Shown here: in pieces, positions 1-12,000 of the stretch
How the letters are laid out: every line of letters begins with the position of its first letter
Numbering within the stretch: position 1 is the first letter of the stretch
DNA from: Cryptomeria japonica
Lineage: Eukaryota > Streptophyta > Pinopsida > Cupressales > Cupressaceae
Length of the DNA: 64,000 bases
Direction: 5' to 3'
Assembly: GCF_030272615.1 (NCBI RefSeq)
Contig: NC_081409.1
Location: 527,800,291-527,864,290 of the forward strand
Translations under genes and position numbers: made by a program
The notes under the pieces: model-generated
The model's database searches: none
Told to the model about the DNA's origin: nothing
Seen by the model: the letters and a program-made list of their open reading frames with translations, nothing else

Positions 1-1
1 G

Positions 2-232
2 ATATTTTTTGACAAGAAGGCCACATTCAGGACCTGTAGGGTTGGAGACCTTGTCCTAAAGTGGGATGCCGACAAGGCAAAGCATGGGAAACATTCAAAA
101 TTTGATGCAATATGGAGTGGTCCCTATATGATCATAGGCCGCAAGGAGGATAATGCTTTCAATTTGGCCAGACTGAGTGGTGAAGATCTTCCCATTGCGG
201 TGAATGGAATTCACCTTCAAGCATGTGCTTAA
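2..232 (+). CDS. Ty3/gypsy integrase C-terminal end (partial)
   Basis: An open frame runs from the window edge to a TAA at 230-232. It contains GDLVLKWDADKAKHGKHSKF and then a WSGPYMI motif, which matches the C-terminal tail of Ty3/gypsy integrases (the GDLVL...GKH.KFD..W.GPY signature). It ends in a VNGIHLQ motif like the usual VNGxxLK end of these polyproteins. The tail binds DNA and helps place the cDNA into the host genome. The rest of gag-pol lies left of the window. No stop or frameshift is visible in the 76 codons present, so this copy may be younger than the others here. The lineage within gypsy cannot be fixed from this piece. Confidence 0.82.
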   Translation: MFFDKKATFRTCRVGDLVLKWDADKAKHGKHSKFDAIWSGPYMIIGRKEDNAFNLARLSGEDLPIAVNGIHLQACA

Positions 233-717
233 GGCCAATTCAGTTTGTATATATCTATAATTTACGTTCTTCTGCTTTCCAAGAAGTGCATGTGCACAAG
301 CTATTCTCTAGAATGGCAAATTTTTGACCTTTTGCAAGGGCAAAGATTATCTTTTTTGCTTTAGGTTTTGACTCTATGCCCAATGGACTTCATAAGAATA
401 CTGATCAATGTGTCAAGAAGGCTTGCCACCCCCTCCGAGTCGCCAGAAATGTTGGCATTTTTTGTGCCAAACCTTGCAGGGATCAATTCTGAGAATTTAG
501 TGTAACTAACATTTCATGTTAGTCAATACCGATAACATGTTGTGTTATCGATCTCAACAAAGTTAGCTGCTTCTTAATTTTTTTTCAAAGTCATATAACG
601 TGAGGGTTATATGATGTATCAATAACAGTTCATGTTATTGACCAATGACCGGGTCATTTTATTGACCACCGAGGTAGGATCTAGTTGGCTAAGTGTTTGG
701 AAAGTTTTTGATCTCAT

Positions 718-1470
718 GGGATAAGGTCCCATACGATAAGAGAGAAAAGATAAATCTTGGACCGCTTATCCCTTGGAGATAAATGAAGATAGTTGAGACC
801 GTGCAAGATAAGAAAAGAAACAAATAAAAGTGCAAAGTGGGCCCCATATCTTTTTGGACTTGACTGGGTCAGTCGATCAAATCACTTAGGTTCAATCGAC
901 TGGAGGGGCTCCTGGTTGTCAATCGACTAGTTTCCCCCTTCCTCTTACCAGTCGTGGGATTTTCAAATGCAACAAGCAGAGGTAGTGGGATAAGAATTTT
1001 CAAAGGCGAGGAAATATTCCTCCTTATCCTGCAGAGTAGAACGATGATAATAGATGGGCCGCATGATAAGAAAGTAAAGTGAAAGGCTTTCGTCTTATCC
1101 CACGAGGTTAGAAAAATGCATAGCTGATGCCATGGGATAAGATACAAGGGGAAAAAAGGACCCTTATCCCATGAAGGAAAACAAAGCCAAGAGAGATATC
1201 GTGGGATAAGGAGTAAACATAAACTACAAATCATTTTGCTTATCCTACGGGGTAAATTCGAGGACACAAATGGCCCGCAGGATAAGAACAAAGAAAGAAA
1301 AGACCTTAAGGCCTTATCCTGTAAGCTTGAGAAAAGGAATCAAAGGTCCCAGGGGATAAGGAAACAAGAGTAAATCAAAGGGACTCTTATCTCATGGGAG
1401 GAAACAAAGACACAAGTGATCCCGTGGGATAACAAAAGAAAAGTAGAATCAAAGAAAAAATATTATCCCG
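718..1470. repeat. Alternating GGATAAG / CTTATCC degenerate array
   Basis: The motif (G)GGATAAG and its reverse complement CTTATCC(C) alternate along about 750 bp of the presumed U3. Clear copies start near 1134 (sense), 1163 (anti), 1203 (sense), 1239 (anti), 1280 (sense), 1313 (anti), 1353 (sense), 1385 (anti, CTTATCT), 1426 (sense, one base off) and 1462 (anti). Sense copies recur every 69-77 bp; each repeat also holds an A-rich spacer and flanking CCCGTGGG-like bases. More degenerate copies extend left to 718. GATAAG is the core of plant I-box/GATA sites, so a promoter role is possible but not shown. Confidence 0.75.
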
Positions 1471-2139
1471 TGAGGTTAAAAGGGACCCGTAGAGATGTTT
1501 CAGGATAGGAATTCAAGGGTTGTTTAGTAGTCAAACATAGTAAGGATATGTGGACCCAGGATACCACATCAACCAATTCTGGCTGTTGGATCTTCATAAA
1601 GGCCCAATCCGATGACCATGTTTTAATCATCCATTGGGCTTGCTGGAGGCCTAGTTGGAGAGATCTCATGCACCCATCTTCGTGCGAATCTCTTAGATCA
1701 TTGGTCATCATTTGAATTCATGGAGGTCATTGGAATTTGAACTTTTGTAGGTGGGTTTTTGTCAACCCGACTGTCAAGACATTCTTCCTGCTCAAGTCGA
1801 CGCCTCATATCTAATTCGATCACCCTCCAACCACCGAATTCACTCATCATTACTTCAGATGCGACCCTACAGGCCATTTTCAGATGCCACCATGGCCTCT
1901 TTAATATAGAATAGAGACTTTTTGTCCCTGCAAGTGTGCTCAACCATGCTTGTTGGCAGGGATTACTTTGTCGAGGGGTTTTTTTTTGTGCTTCCAGAGG
2001 AAGAGGACGCTCCTAGAGATAGTTGTAGCATGCTATCAGATATCGGATTTGATCTCTCCCTCTCCTCTGATATTTTTGTAACCTAACCTGGGTGAGGTTA
2101 GGTTTTTATCAATTGCAACCATCTGAGTTATGCTTGAAC

Positions 2140-2148
2140 TATAAAGGC
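2140..2148 (+). promoter_or_regulatory. Probable LTR TATA box
   Basis: CTATAAAGG sits inside the presumed LTR, just after a 25-bp inverted repeat (AACCTAACC ... GGTTAGGTT, 2081-2104). Position and sequence fit the core promoter of the retrotransposon. No transcript start can be seen from sequence. Confidence 0.4.
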
Positions 2149-2774
2149 AATTTTGTACATTTTTCTCAGGATCTTCTCCCTTCTTTTCTTTTGCAGAATT
2201 TTTATCTCTCTACATCTATAAATTTTCCTTGCCTCTGCATTAATAGAATCTACTTGTCTTACCTAGTTTCAATTTATGCAAATGTGTGTATTTTCTTACC
2301 TATTTGTATGAGTACATATTTTGTTGTTTTCTCAGCATGTGTGATAGTGTCGACTCCTCTTAGAGTGGCATCTGAGAACATTGATCATTCCTCTGCTATT
2401 GTTAAGAATTCTAACCTTGACTCATTTTTAGAAAGATAGACTTGGATAGAAACTTGTGTACCTTGTGGATAGTTTTATTGATGTTCTATGCAACTATAGG
2501 TAGGGGAGATCAACATTTCAGTCTAGGTGCAAACCCTATTTCCTTTCTTTCGTGCAACCCTTCTCTCTCCCCCTTTTCACTGTTAGACTGTAGATTAGCT
2601 TTATCAATGTTGGGTTGGTCCATCACTCTGCATTTGGATTGAAGAGGAAGTTTGCCTTCTCCAGAGATTCAACCTCACAACAACGCAAGGTCCCACACTT
2701 GAGAGGTTGATTCAATGTTTCACAAGGTTGGTGGTCAAGCCTGATCACCAAGGGTGCAAACTTGTGTGTTAACA

Positions 2775-3917
2775 ATCTTTTAATAGATGGAATATGTACA
2801 TATTCATCTAAATATTGTCCTTGTTGTCTAATGATAGTTTGGATTGGGCTCTCTTCATGTGTCATTTTTTTGTTGTCCTTGTTCACTACAATTACTTTAT
2901 TTGCTCATTCTTATTTGAATGTCGATATTTAAACCTACAAATACAGTGAGTGACTAATAATAAAGATGGTGCTATCACATCTTTGTGATAAAACCCTATC
3001 CTTTGAATGATTGATTACCAACATTTATTGCTCCATGAAATTAGCTTCATAATTTGGTAAGAGGACTATCTCTTTTCATTGTGTTCTATGAATAGACTCT
3101 TACGACTTGATGTACAAATCTGCCCTTAGTCTCAAACCAACTTACAAAATAGTGGTCTCTTTTTCTTCAAGGCTGATAACTAATGTATTAAATCTCAATA
3201 TCACTATTTTGAACAAATCACTTATTTACTTTGTGGTTATGAATGACCCTATTTGGTTTTCCTTAGACTCTTTTTTGTAGATAGTTGCATTCTTATAGAA
3301 TACAAAACATTGTCTTTTCACTGCCCTTTCTCTCATTTTGTGACTGCACTATCAAGTCTTTAACAATATTTTATTCATTTATTCTACTCATATGACTTTT
3401 CAGGTGTTTGTGGCTTCTTTTGATAACTCTATTGTTTGCATTGTGATTGTCTACCATACTCTATGTGCTCACTATGTTTGAAATCACTACTCACTGTTTG
3501 TAGAAATGGATGAATGTTTTATTCTCTCAATTTAGACCTTCATGTCTAAAGATGTTTTTGATTGATGAATTTGTGTTGTCTTTTTCATAGGTGAATCTTT
3601 TGATCTATAAAAGGAACCTTAAACTGTTGTGAAAGGATGCTTTGATCTCTTTATTGACTATATTAATAATCTAAAGAATGAATGCTTCTCTTTGATGGTG
3701 ATTGGAGACTATGAGATGGTTATTTTGGGAATACATCATGACCTTAATGCCTTTGAGCTCTGCTATGACTATGTGTTATAGCTTTTGAATGTGCATTTGA
3801 TATGATTGTAACTTCTCATTGATGGACTTTGATTTAAGGCCTTGATGTTCGCATACTTTTTGTGGACTGTGTATAGTGTCTTTTTTATATGACTGAGAAA
3901 ATGTTTCAAATCCCTGT
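2775..3917. other. AT-rich stretch without a recognisable gene
   Basis: T-rich sequence with stops in all frames. It resembles in composition the stretches at 21505-22699 and 43183-44990, which also adjoin or lie within family A repeats; they could be interiors of old non-coding elements. No motif or domain seen. Confidence 0.5.
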
Positions 3918-6030
3918 TGTAATGCCCCGCTAGGAAACCCCGAAGGGTTTAAGCTAAAACACTCAATGGAGTGTAAATATTTTTTTTTTATAATAATAAT
4001 TAAGAGTGTTAATAATAAGACACAACATTAGGATACATTGGAGTTATCTAACGATTAGATAACATAGTGGAAGACTAAACGAACCTAAGGAGTTTCCCAA
4101 CATGATTACGTAACCTTACACCTAACTCAACTCGCGACATTTGATTCAATTAAGTTGGATATCTTAATTACAAGTTAATGCTTAAGACATGGATATGTTA
4201 TGTTCGATGAGTTGACATTTCAGAATTTAGGAAGCGTTTCATCTATTATGATTGGAGATGAGGCTAACAAGAGGATATTTAATCAATGAAGTTAAAACAT
4301 AATTAACTTAATAATTTCACCCATTAAGGTTTAAGTAGGGTTTACTTGGCGAGCCATCCATTTTAGATACAATGCGACTAATATAATGAAGTTCATTCAT
4401 TTAGGTTTAAAAGTATCCAACCACAAATGCGATCATCCTTTATAGTTAAAGTATGGCTAATAAGATGAAATTCATTCATTAAGAATTAAGATGTAAACAA
4501 TAAAATGAGGTTTCTTCATTTGGGTTTAAACATAACCAACTAATAAGTCGTAGTTCATTTATAGAGGGTTATATGTAAATAGCCAAAGAGTTCATTCATT
4601 TAAGTCAAAATAATACTAAGAGATGGAGTTCAATTCATAAAGGTGAAAATGTAATATAGCCACGAGTTCATCCCTTTAATTAAAATGTAGTTAGTAAGAT
4701 GATATTCGTTCGTTCGGGATTAAAAATGTAATTAACATAGTGACGATCATCCATTAGGGTTGAAATATAACTAACTTAATGAGTTCACTCTTTTTAGTTA
4801 AAATAAAGTTAATATGAAGAAATACATTTGCTATGGGTAAGATATAAACAACTAAATGAGTTCTCTCATGTTAGTTCGATTATAGCTATTATGATGAAGA
4901 TCATTTATTAAGGTTATAATGAGGGTAACCAATTTGAGTTCATCCAATTATAAAACTAATCTAGTGAGGATTATTTCTTTAGAATAAAACATAAACAACT
5001 AAATAAATTCATCCAATATAGTGAAATATATCTAACATGACGATGTTCATTTATTAAGATAATACGGTAAGTAGCCGAATGAGGTTCATCCATTAGTTAT
5101 CAATTTAGATATTATGATTAATCCAATATTTGTAATCCATTCATTACGTTCAAATTACAAGCTTTATGACAAGTTAATCCATTAATTGTAACCTAGCGAG
5201 TTTCTTTCCATGCTTACTTCCTTTCATTAACATTAACAAATTACTTTCCATAATCATATTTACAATCCTTTATGACCCTAATTACTACATTTAACAAGAT
5301 GACTATATTCATGCATTCAAAAAATTGACTTCATTAAATCCCCATTATACACTACATGATGCATCCATACATGCTAGCACTAAGTATGAAACATGAGAGA
5401 CAAAAAAAAACATCACATAACACAGATATGATCTCAGAGTTCACCCCTAGAGGGCTACATCTCCGGGTCTGCTCAACTGCGAGACCCCTCTGGCAATTAT
5501 TTAAGTTAAGACTACATAAGGTTCATGTTATTTACATCTCTGTCATTTAGGGAAACACAACCACTATACAACGACCACTTCGGTCAATAATTACATAATG
5601 ATACCTTTTTGAAGCAGATCCAACTGTACACATCAAAAGCAATACAAGGGTTTCATAACTGACGGTTCCCTAACTAGGGACTTGACCGACTATGACCAAA
5701 CACAAGCCAACCAGACGATGGGGTCCTAACACTCCTATCGAGGTCGTGCCATTACTTAACAAAGCGAATACATAAATTTAAAACATCACCGAATAATAAA
5801 TATGATTTAATTCAAAATCTCAAACAAAAGAAGTTATTCTATCTAGATTTATTTCAAAAATCTCCAATAAAAGAAAGTTATTCTATCTATTCCCAAAGGG
5901 TATTCCCTCGTTTATACGGATTCCCAAACTCAAATATTAATCATTATATAATTATTAGCCCCTGGATAATAAAAATATAAACAATTAATAATTTATTAAT
6001 GCACGATCTTTCAATTAATTATTATTATCA

Positions 6031-6056
6031 ATATATATATATATATATATATATAT
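6031..6056. repeat. (AT)13 microsatellite
   Basis: Perfect AT dinucleotide run inside an AT-rich part of family A copy 1. Confidence 0.9.
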
Positions 6057-6303
6057 TAATCCCATTAATAATATATATATTTTAATAACGGATTGAATAA
6101 TCCAAATATTTCAAATTTAATATTAATTAATATATATTTATTAACCTTTGTTAATAAAATATATATTAATAATATTTAACGTTAAAAATAAAATGAACTT
6201 TGGTTTTCTTTTTTAAATTACATTATGCAATATTGAAAGTTTTATTTTCCATGAGAAAAACAATTTAAAAAAAAATAAAATAAAAATAAATAAAAGAAAG
6301 GAA

Positions 6304-6545
6304 ATGGGGGACCCACTGCGGGGCCCACCTCCCATCACGGGAGAGGCCCGCAGCTCCCCCTTGCGGCTACCCTGCGGCCACCACGACACCACTCACTGCG
6401 GCCACTACGACGTAGTTCCCTGCGGCCCCTTGCGGGCGCAGGCCCCTGCGGCCACTGCGGGCGCAGGTCGTTGCGTGCCTGTGGGGAAGGAGGGGGAAGG
6501 GGGCGGCAGCGCGAGCCGAGCTTCGGCTCCTCCGCCATTAAACCC
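6304..6545. repeat. Isolated GC-rich island with CTGCGGCC repeats
   Basis: Some 240 bp of very GC-rich sequence lie between AT-rich flanks. CTGCGG or CTGCGGCC recurs at short, irregular spacing, and GCGGGCGCAGGCC occurs as a near repeat. It is followed by AAACCCTAACCC and a poly-T run. The unrelated LARD LTRs have a GC island in a comparable AT-rich setting (9992, 18074). Short open frames on both strands here look like composition effects, not genes. Confidence 0.7.
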
Positions 6546-8817
6546 TAACCCAATAAACATATTTTTTTTTCTTTTTAATTTCGTCTTCCTTTTTTTTTTA
6601 ATAAAATAAAACCTTAGATTTTATTTAAAATCAAAACCTAAAATATAAACTAAAATAAACTCCAACTAAAAGAAAAACTTAAATCTCATTCACAGCCACA
6701 GTCATATATTTTTTTTCCAGAATGTTAAAACAATAAAATGGGGAAGATTTTCTCAACAAGATCATGATTCTCCAATACACATATGGATAAAATCCCATCT
6801 ATCTATTTTTTTTTTAAACAATCTTGGCCCAAAAACAAATCAATGTTCTCAAACTAAAAACTTAAATCTTAAGAGCATTCATGGATATTTTAAAACCAGC
6901 ATTTCATGAAGAACAACCAAATACCATTTTTTTTTTAATTTAGCAAAGAACAAAAGGGAAAAACTAAAATCCTACCTCTTTGGCATTCCTGGTAAGATTT
7001 GAAGAAGAGCCCCCAATCCTACAGCTATAGAAATCCATCCTTGCAAAAATCCCCAAATCTCCATCCCAATATTTTTCTTTTTTCCAAAAATTCAACAACC
7101 CCAAAAATATTTTTCAACCTAGGTTAAATGGGAACCAATTTTGACCTAATTTCTAATTTTGAAATTTAAGCCCTTTTAAAATAAAAAGAAATGATAATTC
7201 TTTTCAATTATTAAATTAATTTAACTTGATTTTCTAATTAATATACTTCTCTCTTATTTTAATCTTAATTTTAATTTCTCAATATTAATTAAGCCAACAT
7301 TTATATTTCAAACTATTGGCAAGGGTAAAGTATTTAAATTAAATTAATTTCCAAAATCAATCTTTTACACTATATCAAACTTTACAAATAAAAAATGATT
7401 TTCTTTAAATAATAAAATTCACCCTTTCTTTTCCAAAATGCAAAAGTGGTTAAATTAATTATATTTCAAATAACTTTAAATATTTCCCTTTTTTTTTAAA
7501 ACACATAAACTAATTAAATTCATTATTTAAAACTAACCATTAAATTAAATTTGCTACAACATAAATAAAGCGATCCTTTTAATTAATGATTAATTTATTT
7601 TGATTTCTCAACTACTAATGCATAAATGAACACATTAATTCAAATTACATACTTAAGCTTGCTACAATTATAAATAAAGTGATCTCTTAAATTAACGACT
7701 AATCATATAAAGGAAACTATCTATTTTAAATCTTTCAATTACCAATGCGTAAATCCACCATTAATTGGAATTAAATACTTAGGATAAAATAATCCATTTA
7801 CCACATGCAAGGCACGCAACCCAAGAAAGTCCACCAATCACATGACATGCAACCCAAATGACAAAGGAACCCTACGGACCACACACGATGCTCACCTGAT
7901 CATGGCTAAGGCAAGATGATAGTTTTATGACCACCTAATTCGAATTCTAAGGATGAAGGAGGTATACTCAACCCCGCGAATTCTGAAGGAGATGAACCTC
8001 GCACCTAGGCAGTATAGTACCTGCAATCTCCTGCACCCATGAGTCACACAAGCATACATATATATACATATTCAATGAAGGCATTAGTTCAAGATTTATA
8101 ACAAGAATTAGGGAACAATTACATTTACACAAGAATCGATGCAAAAGCACAATAATAGGTGTATACACCTAAAAATGGTCTGAAGATAGTTAATTAAATA
8201 CGCAGTTATTTGATTAATTCCCCTTCCCAATTAATTGAATTCACAAGCAATTTAATTAATTTCTCTATTCATCTACTAGTAAATAAATCTAAATGATTTA
8301 TTTATATAGTTCATCTCATATCCCCCTTTGATTAATTAATTCTCAATTAATTAATGTCTCCCCATACTAATCAATTCTTCTAATCCCTAATTAAGATTAA
8401 CAAACTCAAGTTTGTTGAGATTAATTACCATTTTCCAATTATTTGAATTTCTAAATTCAAATGAGCACATGGATCCTAACTTTAACCACCCAACCTAACC
8501 ATCCCCTAACCTAACCCATTCAATCTAATCTTGGGTCTAACTAACCCTATCCTATCTTGCACATTCTAACCTCCTTATCCTAACCTCTCATGGTGTGGAT
8601 ATTCTCTCCTTGAGACACATGGCACTTTTGCCACATGTCTCCTCCCTTGGATACTTGCCCTCTCATGAGCAAGGCTCCTTGACACTTGTCACCACAGAGA
8701 TGACAAGTGTCCCTTTCTCCAACCTCTTCTCCAACTTCCTCAATCTTGGCCCTTGATATCTTCAGATCAAATCTGGACCGTCGATTCCATCCACCTCAGC
8801 TTTGGCCTTGGAAATCC

Positions 8818-8825
8818 TATAAATA
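8818..8825 (+). promoter_or_regulatory. LTR TATA box (TATAAATA)
   Basis: CCTATAAATACCCC is conserved in the inverted copy at 49562-49570, which supports a functional core-promoter element of this LTR family. Confidence 0.6.
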
Positions 8826-8850
8826 CCCCTCATTTTGGAGTAATAAGGAT

Positions 8851-8979
8851 CCCATCTCATATCAATTTATGCATTGTTATTATAGGCATATCCATCCCAT
8901 CTTATATCAATTTATGCATTGTTATTATAGGCATATCCATCCCATCTCATATCAATTTATGCATTGTTATTATAGGCAT
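8851..8979. repeat. 45-bp tandem repeat, 2.9 copies
   Basis: Units start at 8851, 8896 and 8941 (CCCATCTCATATCAATTTAT ...); the first two are 45 bp and nearly identical, the third is cut at about 39 bp. It lies some 30 bp downstream of the TATA box, hence in the probable transcribed leader. Because 45 is divisible by three, the repeat stays open in two frames; that is a by-product, not evidence of coding. Confidence 0.9.
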
Positions 8980-9016
8980 TTACATTTCAATTATCAAGTA
9001 ATTAGTTTTTGGATTT

Positions 9017-12000
9017 TTTCATGCCCAAAATTCAGGGCAAGATTGGAATAATTTTTATTAAAAAATAATAAACTAATAACATTAAATTCGCTAATACGAA
9101 ATGCACTAGCAAGTTTTTTTCTTAACTATGTTAGGAGTTGACTTTATCTACTAACTCGAGTAATCAAAATAGGTAGCAATTAGATGCAGAATTTTATTTG
9201 ATTAGTTTCGTCGTCTCATCGATTTTAATAAATGAACTAATTCAGTCAATTAATTTACGCAGGTAAAATTTAACCTCCAATAGCCAATTGACTTATCCTA
9301 AGAACTAATTAAATTAATTCTGACACTTAGTTATATAGAAGTCCATGTTATATTTTAAGGATAATTAACATATGAACAACCTAAATTGATTAAAGGGTCA
9401 ATCATAATTATAATGAAAATTCATTCTATAAAGATTATCTCGTCTAACACCTATATTTAGGTGGACTTATAATAAAGCAATTTATTATAAAATTTCTTCA
9501 AGGTTAAACTTCATAAGAATTTTAAATTTAAACATTTCAATTTCTACCTTAATTAAAACCATATGTTAAAATAAAACATATATAAATTATATCGCTTAAA
9601 TAAATATTAAATCTAAATCTATTTTATCCTCTTATAATGTCCAACTCCATTTATAAATATTACATATATATATATATAACTACAAATATATATTAATATA
9701 TATCTGTAGCTATATATTTTAATACTTGTATTATTTACCTCATATTTCCAAACTCTTCCAGCAACCCTAACCTAAAACGAATACTATATAGTACCTCTTA
9801 TTTTATTATTTCCATATTCTTATCTATTCTATCCCTAGCCCTACCTAGGCTAGGGTTTTGTATTTTATTTTATTTTTCTATGATGAGCAGGGCGAAGGAG
9901 GGCTAAACCTTGGAGTAGCGGCCAAGCATCTAGGCGGGCAGAGGCATTATTTCCAAAAGAGAGGGGGGGGGCGGCGGGTTCTCCCAGCCGGCACCGCCCA
10001 CTGTGTGACCACACAGTGGCGGTGCCGCGGGTGCCGCTCACTATGTGCCCACACAGTGGCGGTGCCGCGGCCCTGCCCACTGTGTGTTCACACAGTGGTG
10101 GAGCCGAGGGCGCCGCCCACTGTGTGCTGACATAGTGGCGGTGCTGTGGGTGCCGCCCACTGTGTGAATACATAGTGGGGTTCGGCCCACCCCTGAGACC
10201 CCCTTTTTTTTATATATATATTTTTTTTAAAATAGCTTAAGTCATCTAATTTAAATTTATGCATATATTTTCTTTATTCTAAGTTGTTATTAGACTCTGA
10301 GATGGACTAGTTTCTGTAAATTTTATTTTCTACAAATATTTAACTCATAGATTTAAATAAACTATCCAGCAACTATAGAAATAGGATATTATTTAAATTA
10401 GATAGGCCGTTTCACTTTAGATTTACTTTCTACAACAAGGCAATTAATAGAATAAACTTGAAACAACAACTATTGAACTAAGGAATGATTTAAATCAAAT
10501 AACTATTTACTCTATTTTTTTTTTCTTTTTTTTTTTCTATTTCTGCAACTAAGTAAATTCCAGAAATCAATAAATTTAACAGCAACTTAATAAATCCAAA
10601 ATGTATCAAATTAAAACTATGGAAATAATTATAAATACCTTTAGATTTTATTTCTGCAATTCTATATGTGATTTTATTTTCTGCAACTATAATTATCTAG
10701 AACCCTTAAACTAAAATCATGCAATTAGGAAAATAAACTGCATTATTTTTATTCAAGCAACACGCATACAATCATTAAATTCTTTCTTTATTTCCTGGAT
10801 TTATTTCACTTGCATAAAGGGTAAAATAAATTTAGTTGCTTTCCCACATTATTAATATCTTCAACAATTATTAAATTCAGAAGCACAACTTTAGAAAACT
10901 AATCCATATTTATTCATTTCATCTTTCGCAATATAACAAATGAACTATTACATTTCTAGGAATTACTTTAAAAGAAACTATAGTCATTTTACAATAGGTC
11001 ACTCAACTTTTAAAATGAGGACATTTTAAAACAGAATAGCAACATATTTCCAAATGGATTCTGCAACAAATAACTCCATCGAATTTTCCACTCATCCTAA
11101 TCCCTTTCTTTCAACAACTTGCAAATGAGATCAAGGATATGACCATGGAGTGCTCACCTCCTAGCCTAGGCTAACTAGTAGCCACCCCCGAGCTCGGAGA
11201 ACCAAGCCCTAGATAGGTAACACACATCCAAACACAATCCCAACCCAGGCTACACTGCAACACACATTTGTGATGTCTTTCCAATGGTGGTAGTGGACCA
11301 AGTACCTTGAGGAGACTGCAAGTATGGTAAAACAAATAGCCACCTCATGGCAAACCAAAACATATAGCCACCTCATGGCAACAAAATACATCAAGTATAA
11401 CATAATCAACCCCTTATTCCTTATGCCCCCCAAGGCATTCATGCCCTATTTCCCTCCTTATGACCCCCAATGCATAAACAAGCCATGCAGCAAGGGTCAC
11501 ATAAATTCCCTTGTGATCGCTCTCATAATGAGGGTCTCTCACTTGAGGGCTGTCACTTCTACCACCCACAAGATCCTCCTCTCTCCCAAGAGTAGGAGGT
11601 CTTGATTACTCCCAAAAACATATACAATGTATAAACATAAAATACCAAATAAGTATCCAAGAGAACATGCACGGAAACTAATCTTTTACACAACCATTAC
11701 TTTCAAAACACAATGCAGTAAGAAAATCATTATAAGAAAAATACAACCAACCTTAAACTGCCCAAAGTATGCTAGTTTTGTTGAGGATGAGCAGCCCAAT
11801 TCCACGGTTCTTCTCTTTCTACCCTTAGCCAAAATTCTCAAACCAAATTCTATCCTTTTTTCTTCACAAAATTCTTTTGTCTCCAAAAATGGAGAGTGGG
11901 TGATTACCCCCAAAATCTATCTTTCTTGCTTAAGAAGGCACTAGTGTGAGTTCCCTCATGTTTCTAAATATGAAATGGAAAGTAAGGTAAGATGGGAAAG

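Larger units (their letters stand above)
450..2774 (+). mobile_element. Probable 3' LTR of the gypsy element at the left edge
   Basis: About 215 bases after the integrase stop, the sequence TGTTGGCATTTTTTGTGCCA begins; LTRs of this class commonly start TGTT. A matching end, TGTTAACA, lies at 2767-2774, giving a TG...CA unit of about 2.3 kb with inverted ends. A TATA box at about 2140 would place U3 at 450 to about 2165. The partner LTR is outside the window, so the ends are inferred from terminal motifs only. The 233-449 stretch between integrase and LTR has no gene; a clear polypurine tract is not evident. Confidence 0.5.
3918..8150. mobile_element. LTR-type repeat, family A copy 1
   Basis: The left end TGTAATGCCCCGCTAGGAAA matches the start at 56216 (TGTAATGCCCCTCCAGGTAA) and, less closely, that at 22700; all three are followed by an A-rich line with AAAACAC and then a poly-T/A run. 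The body is AT-rich with short ORFs only, a GC island at 6304-6545, and toward the right (7850-8060) bases resembling the ends of related repeats (GTACCTGCAATC, also near 34910). No primer site precedes the left end, so this may be a solo LTR or an outer LTR. The right boundary is approximate, set by the start of the next repeat at 8158. Confidence 0.45.
8158..9016 (+). mobile_element. Fragment of a Tat-type LTR, cut by the LARD-like element
   Basis: Read on the plus strand, 8158 to about 8840 is the reverse complement of about 49540-50217, with shared blocks such as GTGTATACACCTAAAA, CCATGTG..GATCCTAAC and CCTATAAATACCCC. The right-hand copy lies in the LTR of the minus-strand Tat element, so this piece is the same LTR family in plus orientation. 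It holds a TATA box (8818) and a 45-bp tandem repeat (8851-8979) absent from the other copy. The LARD-like element begins directly at 9017; the rest of this LTR was not found right of it. Confidence 0.7.

Noticed and set aside
6304-6609. 101-codon Pro/Gly-rich ORF in the GC island
   Set aside because: Open on both strands through GC composition and ends in a poly-T run; no coding signature.
9858-10173. Overlapping ORFs over the hairpin array
   Set aside because: Repeat-driven frames on both strands (Cys/Val/His repeats); palindromic units give similar peptides either way.
9992-10180. CRISPR-like regular repeats
   Set aside because: Units are contiguous tandem repeats without unique spacers, inside a plant LTR.
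11627-11944. 105-codon ORF also present at 19751-20068
   Set aside because: Both lie at the same place in the two LARD LTRs; identity follows from LTR duplication, and no domain is visible.
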